A DNA stretch of 64,000 nt from Actinobacillus sp. GY-402 (GTDB taxonomy: Bacteria > Pseudomonadota > Gammaproteobacteria > Enterobacterales > Pasteurellaceae): the NCBI RefSeq assembly GCF_014843355.1, contig NZ_CP062137.1, positions 248,001 to 312,000 on the forward strand. The letters are read 5' to 3'. The position numbers and the translations under genes were made by a program. Positions 14,377-24,225 of the stretch are shown piece by piece (the stretch's first letter is position 1; each line of letters begins with the position of its first letter). A model generated the notes under the pieces. That model was not told the DNA's origin. It was given only the letters and a program-made list of their open reading frames with translations, and searched no databases.

Positions 14377-14787
14377 TTATCGATGCTGGCGATTAACTGC
14401 AATAAGTGGCTTATTTAGCTTATCTTCTGTCATTCCATGCATATATGCATTATACTGCCATACAATGAATTTTTGCTTGTATTGCTCATTGATTTCTTCC
14501 AATCGTTGTACTTGAGCCTTTAAATTATTTACTTGTTTTTGCAAATAATCTATCGTTACATTTGGTTGAGGATTAGCTTTAGAGTTTTCTTTTATTCTTT
14601 GTTTCCGTGTACTAAAAGCCTTTTGTATATCACTATAATTAGCTAGTGATTGTCTTTCAATGCTTTTAATATTCAATAGTTGTGAAACTTCAGAACAAAG
14701 TAAATCCCATGTTAATTTACCCTCCCAAGTATTAATCAACATGATTATATCTTCTAAATTTTCTTCTGTAATAAGAATTTTAGGCAT
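14377..14787 (-). CDS. Small coiled-coil partner of the island recombinases (GinD/TnpC-like)
   Basis: Protein of 136 residues, fourth gene of the recombinase operon, starting 1 nt after the third recombinase stops. It is mostly helical, with a strong coiled coil at about 70-105 (IDYLQKQVNNLKAQVQRLEE). The N-terminal half has an EEN-type helical region that could bind DNA. It has no recombinase catalytic residues. In Tn554-like and GInt-type islands a small gene at this position is needed for recombination, which is the basis of the call; sequence identity to those proteins was not testable. Confidence 0.75.
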   Translation of the reverse strand: MPKILITEENLEDIIMLINTWEGKLTWDLLCSEVSQLLNIKSIERQSLANYSDIQKAFSTRKQRIKENSKANPQPNVTIDYLQKQVNNLKAQVQRLEEINEQYKQKFIVWQYNAYMHGMTEDKLNKPLIAVNRQHR

Positions 14788-14788
14788 A

Positions 14789-16825
14789 CTATAACTCCAT
14801 TAGTCTATATAAATCATCGTCTAACTTAGCTGTTTCTTTCTTCTGTATATCTAGATCCATTCCTCTTTCCAACAAAGCTAATTTAATAGGGGAAGGATCA
14901 TACTCATCAGGCATCCTTAATAAGGAACCATTTGGGATGCTCTCATTTTCTAAGAATTTAATTTTAGTTTTTATGTGAGTTAGTCTCCATCCTAAATTAC
15001 TTATCCAGCGATCTGCACCAAAAACACCTATTTTATGGTGTTCTTTAGCTTTATTAAATTGTTCGGTTATCTGAGCTTCACGCACCTTTAAGATTTCTAA
15101 GGAGTGCTCTAAACCTTTAATACAAACAAGCTCTTTACATGTTTCACAATCTCCATGACGAGAACATGGAGACATTGCATAATCATGTTCACAGATCCCT
15201 ATTTCTGTTACCGTTGCGATTCCAATTCTATCTTTCCCTAAGTCTTCATAGGTAATAGGAAGATTCAAATGAATTTTATCTAAGATAGAAATATCTTCGG
15301 GAATGAGTAAATTCCTAACTGATTCACTTTTTTCTTCTTCTGTTCTGTGATCATAAGCTTTGTTATCTGCAACTCTTGCTCGTCCTGCCCAATTAGCTAA
15401 AGTTAACTCATCCATTCCTCCTCGTTCAGCTTTTGTACTTAACCAATGTCTTGCATTGTGTGATGGTAATCTTATGAATTCTCCTTTGGATGTGCCTATA
15501 CAATGTTTTTCCCATAATGATGTTTTAGGACGAGTTTCAGAATAGCAAAACCTAGCATTAATTTGATTCACCGTTGGTAACACAAAAGAAAAACTTTTAG
15601 GGGAAAAGTCATCATGAAATTCATTTTCTCTAAATAATAATAAAGCTTCAGAAACCTTAACATTTTTATGTTTATCAACATAAGGCCAATTATGAAATTT
15701 TGATGTATATTTTTTATATAAAAATTTTCCTAACACCTCATAAGTTATAATTCCATCATTTTCACTTATTAAATTTTTAAACCATTTAGTATTAGTGCTA
15801 TTTTTGTCAATATCTAGTACTTCAACAATTTCACTTTTAGTTAAAGGCTTTTGGTATAAAGAACGGGATGGCGCAGCCTCTTTATTGGATAACATCAATA
15901 TATTAGGATTTTCTTCTGCAAATTTAGCAACTCCTCTTGCTAAGGAGCCTATACTTGTTAAACGTTTAACTGCTTCAACAACAATATCTTGCATACAGCT
16001 AGGAACCCATTTTAATCCCTCTTTACCATTTTTTGCCGGTATCCATCGAATACCTAACTGCTTATTTCCCAAGCTATCATCCTCCCATTCTAAACAATTA
16101 ATAGATAAAGACATTAACTCTGAACAACGAGATGGAGCAACCATAAGTAGAGCCATAACAGCCGTATAATATTCAGTTTCTTTGTCTAAATTAGGGGCAT
16201 CATGAAAGAGTTTAGCAACCAGCATCATTTCTTCATCAGTTGGCATTTTACTTGAGCGGTATTCTTTTCCTTTTTCATCTAGTAATATAGTCAAATCTCT
16301 AGGGCGTTTGTAAGGACTTTTCCATAAAGGTAGTTGAGGTGTAATTTGATTTTCTCTACAAAAATCAAATAATTTTTGAATTTGATAACCTAATTTATTG
16401 ACTGATTCCGTACCTTTTTTATATTTTTTTGATACGATATTTTCTACTTCATGAATAACTAAATAGTCAAGCTGAAGTATGTCAGCCTTTCCTTTAATAT
16501 TGTAGAGAGCCATTTCAACTATACGTAAAGATTCAGTATGTCGGGCTAAATTCCGAATGGGATTTAGAGAATAAGTATAACGAATATAGGCTTTGGCAAA
16601 TTCAATGAATGGTGCAGCTAATGGCTCATATTTATAAGCTGTAGATTTAATTCTTTCTGTGGAAAAACGAACCTGAACTGGATAAATGCTGAATGTTGTT
16701 TTCCATTGGTTGTTTTCCCAGCAATCACTTCCAAAGGTAGTAAGCTGATTTTTACTGAAATTAATAAATTGCTCTAAATTAGATTTAGGATTATTATCTT
16801 TCGGAGTAAAAATTAGATTGTTCAT
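14789..16825 (-). CDS. Tyrosine recombinase, third of trio (large, with Cys cluster)
   Basis: Site-specific integrase of 678 residues. Catalytic residues of the tyrosine family are visible: Arg in SRCSELMSL (about 235), HNARHW (about 457), and the putative nucleophile Tyr in NKAYDHRTEE (about 488). After the catalytic domain comes a Cys-rich segment (CEHDYAMSPCSRHGDCETCK) likely to bind zinc, as in TnpB-like proteins of Tn554 elements. It starts 2 nt after the preceding gene stops. A+T-rich compared with the core genome. Probably acts with the other two recombinases in excision and integration of the island. Confidence 0.87.
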   Translation of the reverse strand: MNNLIFTPKDNNPKSNLEQFINFSKNQLTTFGSDCWENNQWKTTFSIYPVQVRFSTERIKSTAYKYEPLAAPFIEFAKAYIRYTYSLNPIRNLARHTESLRIVEMALYNIKGKADILQLDYLVIHEVENIVSKKYKKGTESVNKLGYQIQKLFDFCRENQITPQLPLWKSPYKRPRDLTILLDEKGKEYRSSKMPTDEEMMLVAKLFHDAPNLDKETEYYTAVMALLMVAPSRCSELMSLSINCLEWEDDSLGNKQLGIRWIPAKNGKEGLKWVPSCMQDIVVEAVKRLTSIGSLARGVAKFAEENPNILMLSNKEAAPSRSLYQKPLTKSEIVEVLDIDKNSTNTKWFKNLISENDGIITYEVLGKFLYKKYTSKFHNWPYVDKHKNVKVSEALLLFRENEFHDDFSPKSFSFVLPTVNQINARFCYSETRPKTSLWEKHCIGTSKGEFIRLPSHNARHWLSTKAERGGMDELTLANWAGRARVADNKAYDHRTEEEKSESVRNLLIPEDISILDKIHLNLPITYEDLGKDRIGIATVTEIGICEHDYAMSPCSRHGDCETCKELVCIKGLEHSLEILKVREAQITEQFNKAKEHHKIGVFGADRWISNLGWRLTHIKTKIKFLENESIPNGSLLRMPDEYDPSPIKLALLERGMDLDIQKKETAKLDDDLYRLMEL

Positions 16826-16827
16826 AA

Positions 16828-18348
16828 TCAGTGGCTCCCCATAGTTCTTTTCATATCATTGCAAGCTTGAACAACATACTCAACAGCTAGAATAATACGA
16901 TCTTTGGATGATGCATAATCTATGCTTTTAGTCTGTTTTAAACGTTCTTCCTTTTCCTCATACAACTTATTTAAGATTTGTTGATGAGGACCATCAACGA
17001 GCGGTCTAAACTTAGGACATAAATAACAAGTTTCATAGCCAGTTATACAAAAATCATTTGTACCACAAGCACCTATTGTATCTATTCCGTTATTGGTTAT
17101 TAAAGATGTTGGATCATGCCCCCTTTCGCTTTCATTTAAGTTAGAAATAATTCTACCTGTAAATGCTTGAGCGAGTTTTCCCATTTCAGCACCCATAACA
17201 CGATCAATGTATTGCACTGTATCAGCTGTATTTTCAGTATAAACTTTAACGTTTTGTGTATCTGTATGATCTAGGAGCTCTGCTATAATCGTTGCCCCAA
17301 CCCCTTTTCTTCCTAGATTTGTTCCTCTAGTATGGCGAAAACGTCTTGCTGTTACATGAATAATCTCGCCTGTTCGTTCTGAAATTGCTTTTTGGTGAAT
17401 ACAGAATTTTCGTAATGCGTATAGCTCCAACGAAGAAGCAGAATAATGAAAAATATCTTTGTTTAATAATGAAAGATCAAAATTCCTATTTTTGATATTC
17501 TTCTTTAAACAATTCCAATCAATAAACATTGGTAATTTCATTTTATAACTAGAAATAAAGGTTTCATCAACCAAACTAAGCAATTTCTTATATTGATATT
17601 CTATAAAGTTTAGGAGAATTAAATATAAGTCCTCTGTGATAGCAAGTTTTTTAAATGTTTCTCTGAATAATCCTCCTCTTTTTTTGGCACTAGGGATATT
17701 TAGAAAATAATTCCATGTTCCTTGAGAGATTTCCTTTCTTAAATCTTCAAATTTTAAATGGCGTATTTGAATGGGTCTTCTAGCTGTAGATTGAAGTAAG
17801 TGAATATATGCATATGTTTCAAATGAAATAAGATCTTCTCTCCAAAGTCTAGCAAGTTCAGCCATTAAAGCCAAAATTTCATTTTCGGTAAATGCTCCTG
17901 TATAAGGGCATCTCATTAATACCGATTTACCTTTATCATTTCCACTCAACGTAAAGCTTTCTAGCAATGACACAACAGATTTATCAACTCCATAATAGCC
18001 ATACTCATGCCATGACAATAAAAAACCCTTTAATGCTCCTAAATACCATTCATGTTCTTTTCCTAGTTTATTTTTCCAATCCAAGATTATTGGCACATTA
18101 ATGACTTCTAAATTAGTTGAAATTACTAATCGTTGAAATTGTTGATACATGTGATATACGTGATAACTTGAGTATTTTTCGGCATATATTGCTAATGTTT
18201 TTCTAAACCCATCTAATGTTTTTTTATTTATATTTAATATGGATTGAGAAAAGTTAATGGTTTTGTCTTTACTTATATGCCAAGAGTTTTCATTTTCATC
18301 AAATACATACCCATCTCTTGACTGTCTAAGACGTTTATTCTGATTCAT
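16828..18348 (-). CDS. Tyrosine recombinase, second of trio
   Basis: Recombinase of 506 residues from the ATG at 18,348 (a TTG three codons earlier is possible), preceded by AAGG. Catalytic residues: Arg in TARRPIQIRHL (about 192), RRFRHTRGTNLG (about 337), His in ELLDHTDTQNV and Tyr in VKVYTENT (about 371). It ends with a Cys cluster (GYETCYLCPKFRPLVDGP). The start overlaps the upstream recombinase by 14 nt, which couples their translation. Confidence 0.9.
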   Translation of the reverse strand: MNQNKRLRQSRDGYVFDENENSWHISKDKTINFSQSILNINKKTLDGFRKTLAIYAEKYSSYHVYHMYQQFQRLVISTNLEVINVPIILDWKNKLGKEHEWYLGALKGFLLSWHEYGYYGVDKSVVSLLESFTLSGNDKGKSVLMRCPYTGAFTENEILALMAELARLWREDLISFETYAYIHLLQSTARRPIQIRHLKFEDLRKEISQGTWNYFLNIPSAKKRGGLFRETFKKLAITEDLYLILLNFIEYQYKKLLSLVDETFISSYKMKLPMFIDWNCLKKNIKNRNFDLSLLNKDIFHYSASSLELYALRKFCIHQKAISERTGEIIHVTARRFRHTRGTNLGRKGVGATIIAELLDHTDTQNVKVYTENTADTVQYIDRVMGAEMGKLAQAFTGRIISNLNESERGHDPTSLITNNGIDTIGACGTNDFCITGYETCYLCPKFRPLVDGPHQQILNKLYEEKEERLKQTKSIDYASSKDRIILAVEYVVQACNDMKRTMGSH

Positions 18349-19621
18349 AATTATCAACCTTTTTTTGAAACTGAATCTGAAGATCTAATAATATCTTGTT
18401 AGCTTTTTCTCTTATATAACGTTGATTATAAATATTTCCTGATTTCTCGGATGTATGCCCCATAAGATGTTGTCTCATCTTTGCTTCTTTTTCAGGAGAA
18501 ATAAAATCTTTATGAGAAGAATCATGATTTACATTTTGATTATTTTTATCCACCTTTCGTGAAAAATCTAAGTTCCATTCATGACGAAAAATATGTGGAT
18601 GAATAATAGAAAATTTAGAATCTATCTTTTTCATCGTTGGTACAATAACATTATCAAAAGAACTGGTACTAATTGGGTTTCCTTGCGTTTTTCCTTTTCG
18701 ATGGGTTACAAATAAATATGGATGTTTATTAGCGTTAGGAATCTTAGAGCGATAGTTCATAATATAGTCATTGATAAGTTGAGCTATATTTTGTGAAATA
18801 GGAAGTCGCCTTTCTTTCGTTTTACTTACAGCTTGCTTCTTCCTTGTGTCAAATTTATCATCATGCGTTCGTCTAATTGTAATTGAGGATTTAGCTGTTC
18901 CTATATCAATAAATGGGATTTGAATTGATAATAGCTCTCCTCTTCTAATCCCTAATTCCTTTAATAAGATAAACATCAAATGGTTTCTTTTTCTAATTCC
19001 AATATCTTGAAATGGATTATTAGGATTAGAAAAGTTCGCAATAGACATAAACTCATCTAACAATCCATCAGGTAGTTCACTTTCTGGTTTGATAGATAAT
19101 GTTTTATGATTTTTAGGTCTTGACTCTTTAATTAACGTAATTAGTTTCGTCAATTTTTCAATATATTCATTAGATACATTAATTACTTTAGATAGAAATA
19201 ATATGTATTCTGAAAGCGTTGTTAGTCTATTATATTGATGACTAAGAGATACGGCAGAATAAATATCAATAAATTGAGTCCTACCTTTCATTAACACACT
19301 TTTTTTTGTATTGATTACATTCTTTCGCTTTTTTACATTTATTCTCATATGTTGGATAAGAGATTCTAATTGGTTTTCTGTTAAGAGTGCTTTGTTATGA
19401 ATTAGATCGCTAATAACAAGATTATTCTGTTTTTCCCAATTCATTACCCACTGTATAGTTCCCAGCTTATTTCTAATTGTGTTTACTGCGGATTGATTAC
19501 GTAGTTCTACAGTTACCCATAAGGTTGAATAAAAATCAGGGATACCAGTTTTAACATTAACCAATATAGGAAAACGTTCTCCATTTGAAAAAAGGACTGT
19601 TTCTAATCTATGCATAATCAT
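18335..19621 (-). CDS. Tyrosine recombinase, first of trio
   Basis: Phage-integrase-type recombinase of 428 residues: Arg in ELGIRRGELLS (about 231), HPHIFRHEWN (about 340), His in QHLMGHTSEKS and Tyr in NIYNQRY (about 400). It is the first gene of a four-gene leftward operon (three recombinases plus a small helical protein) and sits at the very edge of the island, 70 bp from the ssb terminator. The ATG used has only a weak ribosome-binding site; a second ATG two codons in is equally possible. Confidence 0.9.
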   Translation of the reverse strand: MIMHRLETVLFSNGERFPILVNVKTGIPDFYSTLWVTVELRNQSAVNTIRNKLGTIQWVMNWEKQNNLVISDLIHNKALLTENQLESLIQHMRINVKKRKNVINTKKSVLMKGRTQFIDIYSAVSLSHQYNRLTTLSEYILFLSKVINVSNEYIEKLTKLITLIKESRPKNHKTLSIKPESELPDGLLDEFMSIANFSNPNNPFQDIGIRKRNHLMFILLKELGIRRGELLSIQIPFIDIGTAKSSITIRRTHDDKFDTRKKQAVSKTKERRLPISQNIAQLINDYIMNYRSKIPNANKHPYLFVTHRKGKTQGNPISTSSFDNVIVPTMKKIDSKFSIIHPHIFRHEWNLDFSRKVDKNNQNVNHDSSHKDFISPEKEAKMRQHLMGHTSEKSGNIYNQRYIREKANKILLDLQIQFQKKVDNYESE

Positions 19622-19691
19622 TTAATTTACAAAAATATCATATATAAATACTATCAAATTAAAGATGTTGTGTCAAAATTAATGTAAAAAA
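19622..19691. other. Probable right boundary of the genomic island
   Basis: Between the start of the first recombinase and the ssb terminator (19,692-19,720) base composition and uptake-signal content change sharply. The attachment site should lie here. I see no obvious direct repeat, since the other end of the island is not in the window. Confidence 0.5.
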
Positions 19692-19720
19692 AGAGAAGTC
19701 TTATTTTATAAGGCTTCTCT
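19692..19720 (-). terminator. ssb terminator
   Basis: Imperfect hairpin AGAGAAGTCTTA / TAAGGCTTCTCT with an AT-rich loop and a T run on the minus strand, about 45 bp after the ssb stop codon. Confidence 0.75.
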
Positions 19721-19764
19721 CTGGTTTCTATGATGTATTTTTACATAATTTCTGTATATGGATT

Positions 19765-20244
19765 TCAGAACGGAATATCGTCGTCGAAATTATCCATTGG
19801 CGGCTCAGGCTGCGGTGCCGCTTTAGGTGCGGTTTGTTGACGAGGTGCCTGTGAACGGGAATATTGCTGCGGCGCGGCATTTTGCGGAGCAAAATCACCG
19901 CCTTGGCTGTTACGGCTATCCAACATTTGCATCACATCGCCCTGGATTTCCGTCGTGTAGCGATCCTGACCGTTTTGATCCTGCCACTTACGCGTGCGTA
20001 AACGACCTTCAACATAAATTTGCGAACCTTTGCGTAGATATTCACCCACCACTTCTGCTTGACGCCGATAGAATACGATGCGGTGCCATTCCGTCACTTC
20101 GCGACGTTCGCCGGTGTTGCGATCGTTCCAGCTTTCGCTGGTTGCCACGCTGATATTGGCGACGGCTTCGCCGTTTGGCATGGTGCGAATTTCAGGATCG
20201 TTTCCTAAACGACCAACGATGATAACTTTATTGACGCCTGCCAT
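19765..20244 (-). CDS. ssb: Single-stranded DNA-binding protein SSB
   Basis: SSB of 159 residues that protects single-stranded DNA in replication, repair and recombination. The OB fold (1-110) begins [20 protein letters not shown] with the [11 protein letters not shown] and WHRIVFYRR blocks. A Gln/Pro-rich linker leads to the acidic interaction tip [17 protein letters not shown] 6 nt before ATG. Divergent from uvrA, as in many gammaproteobacteria. First gene of the host core to the right of the island. Confidence 0.97.
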   Translation of the reverse strand: MAGVNKVIIVGRLGNDPEIRTMPNGEAVANISVATSESWNDRNTGERREVTEWHRIVFYRRQAEVVGEYLRKGSQIYVEGRLRTRKWQDQNGQDRYTTEIQGDVMQMLDSRNSQGGDFAPQNAAPQQYSRSQAPRQQTAPKAAPQPEPPMDNFDDDIPF

Positions 20245-20270
20245 GATTTTCTCCTAAATATTCTTCTGAA

Positions 20271-20279
20271 AAGTGCGGT
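20271..20279 (+). repeat. Haemophilus-type DNA uptake signal AAGTGCGGT
   Basis: First host uptake signal to the right of the island, in the ssb-uvrA intergenic region. From here on the motif occurs repeatedly (for example 23,298-23,306; 24,080-24,088 and 24,107-24,115; 29,644-29,652; 33,306-33,314) in genes and in terminators. Confidence 0.9.
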
Positions 20280-20320
20280 CTATTCTGCCTGAATTTCTAA
20301 AAAAGATCTATAAATTTTCA

Positions 20321-20336
20321 CTGAATATTTTAACAG
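20321..20336. promoter_or_regulatory. Candidate LexA box in the ssb-uvrA intergenic region
   Basis: CTGAATATTTTAACAG differs from the consensus CTGT-N8-ACAG at one conserved base. It lies 60 bp before the uvrA start between the divergent ssb and uvrA genes, where an SOS box is known in E. coli. Motif-based inference. Confidence 0.5.
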
Positions 20337-20396
20337 ATTTAAAAATATGAGATAATCATTCCAACTTTTTTAGTATTGATTTTAATTGGACGAAAA

Positions 20397-23228
20397 ATGG
20401 ATCAAATCGACATTCGGGGAGCTCGAACTCATAACTTAAAAAACATCAATCTCACCATTCCCCGCGACAAACTTATCGTCATCACCGGTTTATCCGGTTC
20501 GGGAAAATCTTCACTGGCTTTTGATACTTTATACGCGGAAGGACAGCGGCGTTATGTGGAAAGTTTGTCCGCTTATGCCCGCCAGTTTTTATCGTTAATG
20601 GAAAAGCCTGACGTGGATAGCATCGAAGGTTTGTCGCCGGCGATTTCCATTGAACAAAAATCCACCTCTCACAATCCTCGTTCTACCGTGGGAACCGTGA
20701 CGGAAATTCACGATTATCTGCGTTTATTATTCGCTCGCGTGGGCGAACCGCGCTGCCCGCATCACAATGTACCGTTAGCGGCGCAAACCATCTCGCAAAT
20801 GGTGGATAAAGTACTGAGTCAGCCGGAAGATAGCCGCATGATGTTGCTTGCTCCCGTGGTTAAAGCGCGTAAGGGCGAACATCTCAAAATATTAGAACAG
20901 ATCGCAGCCCAAGGTTATATTCGCGCCCGAATTGACGGCGAAATCTGTGATTTGTCCGATCCGCCGAAGTTGGAATTACAGAAAAAACATACCATCGAAG
21001 TGGTCGTGGACCGTTTCAAAGTGCGGGCGGATTTAGCCACAAGATTGGCGGAATCTTTTGAAACCGCGCTGGAATTATCCGGCGGTACGGCGGTAGTTGC
21101 TTCGATGGACGATTCAACGGCGGAAGAATTGATTTTTTCCGCTAATTTTGCTTGTCCGCATTGCGGTTATTCCGTGCCGGAACTGGAACCGCGCCTGTTT
21201 TCTTTCAACAACCCCGCCGGCGCCTGTCCGACCTGTGACGGTTTGGGCGTTGAACAATATTTTGATGAAACCCGCGTGGTACAAAATCCGGGAATTTCGT
21301 TGGCAAGCGGAGCGGTAAAGGGCTGGGATCGCCGCAATTTTTATTATTACCAAATGATGAAATCCTTGAGTAATCATTACCGCTTTGATCTTGAAGCGCC
21401 CTTTGAAAGCCTGCCGAAAAAAATCCGAGACATTGTGCTATACGGTTCGGGTAGTGAAGAAATTGAATTCGTTTATTTGAATGATCGCGGCGACAGCGTG
21501 ATTCGCCGCCATCCTTTTGAAGGCATTCTGAACAACATGGCGCGCCGTTACAAAGAAACGGAATCCATATCCGTACGGGAAGAACTGGCGAAAAATATCA
21601 GCACCCGTCCTTGTAAGGACTGCTGCGGTTCCCGTTTACGACTTGAAGCCCGTCATGTGTACATCGGACAAACCAATCTGCCGGATATCGCGGATATGAG
21701 TATCGGCGAGGCTTTAGCGTTTTTTGAAAAAATGGCGTTAGCGGGACAAAAAGCCCGAATCGCTGAAAAAATTTTAAAAGAAATCAAAGAACGTTTATCG
21801 TTTCTGGTCAATGTGGGGCTGAATTACCTTTCCCTTTCCCGCTCTGCCGAGACCTTGTCCGGCGGTGAAGCGCAACGTATCCGTTTAGCCAGCCAAATCG
21901 GAGCGGGGCTGGTGGGCGTTATGTATGTGCTGGACGAGCCTTCCATCGGCTTGCATCAACGAGACAACGAACGCTTGCTTAACACCTTGATTCATTTACG
22001 CAATTTAGGCAACACCGTTATTGTTGTGGAACATGACGAAGACGCCATTCGCGCGGCGGATCATATTATCGATATCGGCCCGGGCGCGGGCGTGCACGGC
22101 GGTGAAATCATTGCGCAGGGCAATGCCGAAGAAATTATGGCCAACCCGAATTCCATCACGGGTAAATTCCTGTCGGGGAGAGAAAAAATAGAAATTCCGT
22201 CAAAACGGACCGCACTTAATAAGAAAAAAATCCTGCGTTTAAACGGCGCCACAGGAAATAACCTGAAATCCGTCAATCTGGAAATTCCGGTGGGCTTATT
22301 CACCTGCATTACGGGCGTATCGGGTTCGGGTAAATCCACGCTGATTAACGATACGTTGTTCCCGTTGGCGCAAAATGCGCTGAACCGCGCGGATAACATT
22401 GATTTCGCGCCTTACAAATCCATTGAAGGTTTGGAACATTTCGATAAAGTCATCAACATCGACCAAAGCCCGATCGGACGAACGCCGCGTTCTAACCCGG
22501 CGACGTACACCGGTTTATTTACCCCGATCCGCGAATTATTTGCCGGCGTACCGGAATCCCGCGCGCGCGGTTATAACCCGGGGCGCTTCAGTTTTAACGT
22601 GCGGGGCGGGCGCTGCGAAGCCTGTCAGGGGGACGGCGTGATCAAAGTGGAAATGCATTTCCTGCCGGACGTTTATGTGCCGTGCGATCAATGTAAAGGC
22701 AAACGTTATAACCGTGAAACGCTGGAAATCCGCTACAAAGGCAAAAGCATTCACCAGGTGCTGGACATGACGGTAGAAGAGGCGCGCGAATTTTTTGACG
22801 CGATTCCCGCCATTGCGCGTAAATTGCAAACCCTGATGGACGTCGGCTTGTCTTATATTCGTCTCGGACAGTCTTCCACCACGCTTTCCGGCGGTGAAGC
22901 GCAACGGGTGAAATTAGCCACCGAATTATCGAAACGCGATACGGGCAAAACTCTTTACGTGCTGGATGAACCGACTACCGGTCTGCATTTTGCCGACATC
23001 AAGCAGTTACTGGACGTGTTGCACCGTTTGCGCGATCAGGGCAATACCATCGTGGTGATCGAGCATAATCTGGACGTTATCAAAACCGCCGATTGGATTG
23101 TGGATCTCGGTCCCGAAGGCGGTAACGGCGGCGGTGAAATTATCGCAACAGGCACGCCGGAACAAGTGGCGAAAGACCCGCGTTCGCACACCGCGCGCTT
23201 CCTGAAACCGATGTTAACCCAGAAATAA
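20397..23228 (+). CDS. uvrA: UvrABC excinuclease subunit A
   Basis: Damage-recognition ATPase of nucleotide excision repair, 943 residues from the ATG at 20,397 (a TTG 21 bp upstream is not needed). Two ABC modules: Walker [11 protein letters not shown] (about 31-40) and [10 protein letters not shown] (about 640), signatures [11 protein letters not shown] and [11 protein letters not shown], Walker [11 protein letters not shown] and [10 protein letters not shown]. Two zinc modules (CPHC...CPTCDG and CEACQGDG...CDQCKGKR). Normal family length. Possibly LexA-controlled. A hairpin built from GCGGTCAAAT / ATTTGACCGC (23,261-23,302) follows. Confidence 0.98.
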   Translation: MDQIDIRGARTHNLKNINLTIPRDKLIVITGLSGSGKSSLAFDTLYAEGQRRYVESLSAYARQFLSLMEKPDVDSIEGLSPAISIEQKSTSHNPRSTVGTVTEIHDYLRLLFARVGEPRCPHHNVPLAAQTISQMVDKVLSQPEDSRMMLLAPVVKARKGEHLKILEQIAAQGYIRARIDGEICDLSDPPKLELQKKHTIEVVVDRFKVRADLATRLAESFETALELSGGTAVVASMDDSTAEELIFSANFACPHCGYSVPELEPRLFSFNNPAGACPTCDGLGVEQYFDETRVVQNPGISLASGAVKGWDRRNFYYYQMMKSLSNHYRFDLEAPFESLPKKIRDIVLYGSGSEEIEFVYLNDRGDSVIRRHPFEGILNNMARRYKETESISVREELAKNISTRPCKDCCGSRLRLEARHVYIGQTNLPDIADMSIGEALAFFEKMALAGQKARIAEKILKEIKERLSFLVNVGLNYLSLSRSAETLSGGEAQRIRLASQIGAGLVGVMYVLDEPSIGLHQRDNERLLNTLIHLRNLGNTVIVVEHDEDAIRAADHIIDIGPGAGVHGGEIIAQGNAEEIMANPNSITGKFLSGREKIEIPSKRTALNKKKILRLNGATGNNLKSVNLEIPVGLFTCITGVSGSGKSTLINDTLFPLAQNALNRADNIDFAPYKSIEGLEHFDKVINIDQSPIGRTPRSNPATYTGLFTPIRELFAGVPESRARGYNPGRFSFNVRGGRCEACQGDGVIKVEMHFLPDVYVPCDQCKGKRYNRETLEIRYKGKSIHQVLDMTVEEAREFFDAIPAIARKLQTLMDVGLSYIRLGQSSTTLSGGEAQRVKLATELSKRDTGKTLYVLDEPTTGLHFADIKQLLDVLHRLRDQGNTIVVIEHNLDVIKTADWIVDLGPEGGNGGGEIIATGTPEQVAKDPRSHTARFLKPMLTQK

Positions 23229-23260
23229 CCGCTTTGCCCGATACTGAAAAGGATTTTGCA

Positions 23261-23306
23261 GCGGTCAAATGACGATAAAAAAACATCGCAAAATTTGACC
23301 GCACTT
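23261..23306 (+). terminator. uvrA terminator with uptake signal
   Basis: GCGGTCAAAT (23,261-23,270) pairs with ATTTGACCGC (23,293-23,302); the 3' arm runs into the uptake signal ACCGCACTT (23,298-23,306) and a T run. Confidence 0.6.
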
Positions 23307-23351
23307 TTCTTTCCGAACGCAAGAAAATAGAGAATAAAAAGAGGCAATATT

Positions 23352-24071
23352 ATGCAAAGCAAACCCGCTTTAGAGACGATTTTATCCCATCGTTCCATTC
23401 GTAAATTCACGGATCAACCGATTTCCGAGGAGACTTTCGAACGATTAATCGACGCCGCTCGGCGCGCGTCTTCCTCGAATAATTTGCAGTGCGTGACCAT
23501 TATTCGGGTGAAGGATCCCGCGATTCGCCAAATGTTACGGCAAGCTTCCGGCATGGAATATGTCACCGAATGTGCGGAATTTTTGGTGTTCTGTATTGAT
23601 TTTCACAAGCATCGGCAGCTTGATCCTGACGCTCAGCTGGATTGGGCGGAAGTCAGTCTCATCGGCGCGGTGGATACGGGAATTATGGCGCAGAACGTGT
23701 TGTTGGCGGCGGAATCGCTCGGTTTAGGCGGCGTATATATCGGTGCGTTGCGCAACGGCATTGAAACGGCGGCAAAAGCGTTGAATTTGCCGAAATTCTG
23801 CGTGCTGTTAGTCGGAATGTGTCTGGGCTATCCGGCGCAGAATCCGGATTTGAAACCTCGCCTGCCGCGTCAGTTAATGTGTCACGAAAACGGGTATCAA
23901 CCGCTCGACGAAAACCTTCTGGCGGATTACAACGCCGAAATCGCCGCCTATTATCGGGCGCGCACCGGCGAATCCCAACAATGGCAGGACGCGATTCGCC
24001 ATTCGTTAGATCACGCCGTGCGTCCGCATATTCTGCCGTTCTTCCAACAACAAGGATTGCTAAAACGTTAA
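23352..24071 (+). CDS. nfsA: Oxygen-insensitive NADPH nitroreductase NfsA
   Basis: FMN-dependent nitroreductase of 239 residues, close to E. coli NfsA in length and sequence pattern. HRSIRKFTDQPI at the N-terminus binds the FMN phosphate. ESLGLGGVYIGALRN and LCLG-type MCLGYPAQNPDLKPRLP are strongly conserved family blocks, and HENGYQPLD is present near the C-terminus. It reduces nitroaromatics and quinones by two-electron steps. It stands alone between two terminators, with no sign of a SoxS-type operator that I could recognise. Confidence 0.93.
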   Translation: MQSKPALETILSHRSIRKFTDQPISEETFERLIDAARRASSSNNLQCVTIIRVKDPAIRQMLRQASGMEYVTECAEFLVFCIDFHKHRQLDPDAQLDWAEVSLIGAVDTGIMAQNVLLAAESLGLGGVYIGALRNGIETAAKALNLPKFCVLLVGMCLGYPAQNPDLKPRLPRQLMCHENGYQPLDENLLADYNAEIAAYYRARTGESQQWQDAIRHSLDHAVRPHILPFFQQQGLLKR

Positions 24072-24077
24072 TTTTTT

Positions 24078-24122
24078 CGACCGCACTTCAAAGAAGCAAT
24101 CCGTTAAAGTGCGGTCGATTTT
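24078..24122. terminator. Terminator from an inverted pair of uptake signals
   Basis: CGACCGCACTT (24,078-24,088) and AAGTGCGGTCG (24,107-24,117) form a stem followed by a T run, just after nfsA. Confidence 0.8.
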
Positions 24123-24225
24123 TCTTGAGTTTTTTCTGCGCAAACCTCAGCTTTAATCTTGCATGATTTATGCGTATAATACCGCATTACTTCGGCTTTA
24201 AACTCAAGGAACGGATTTTCACTCA

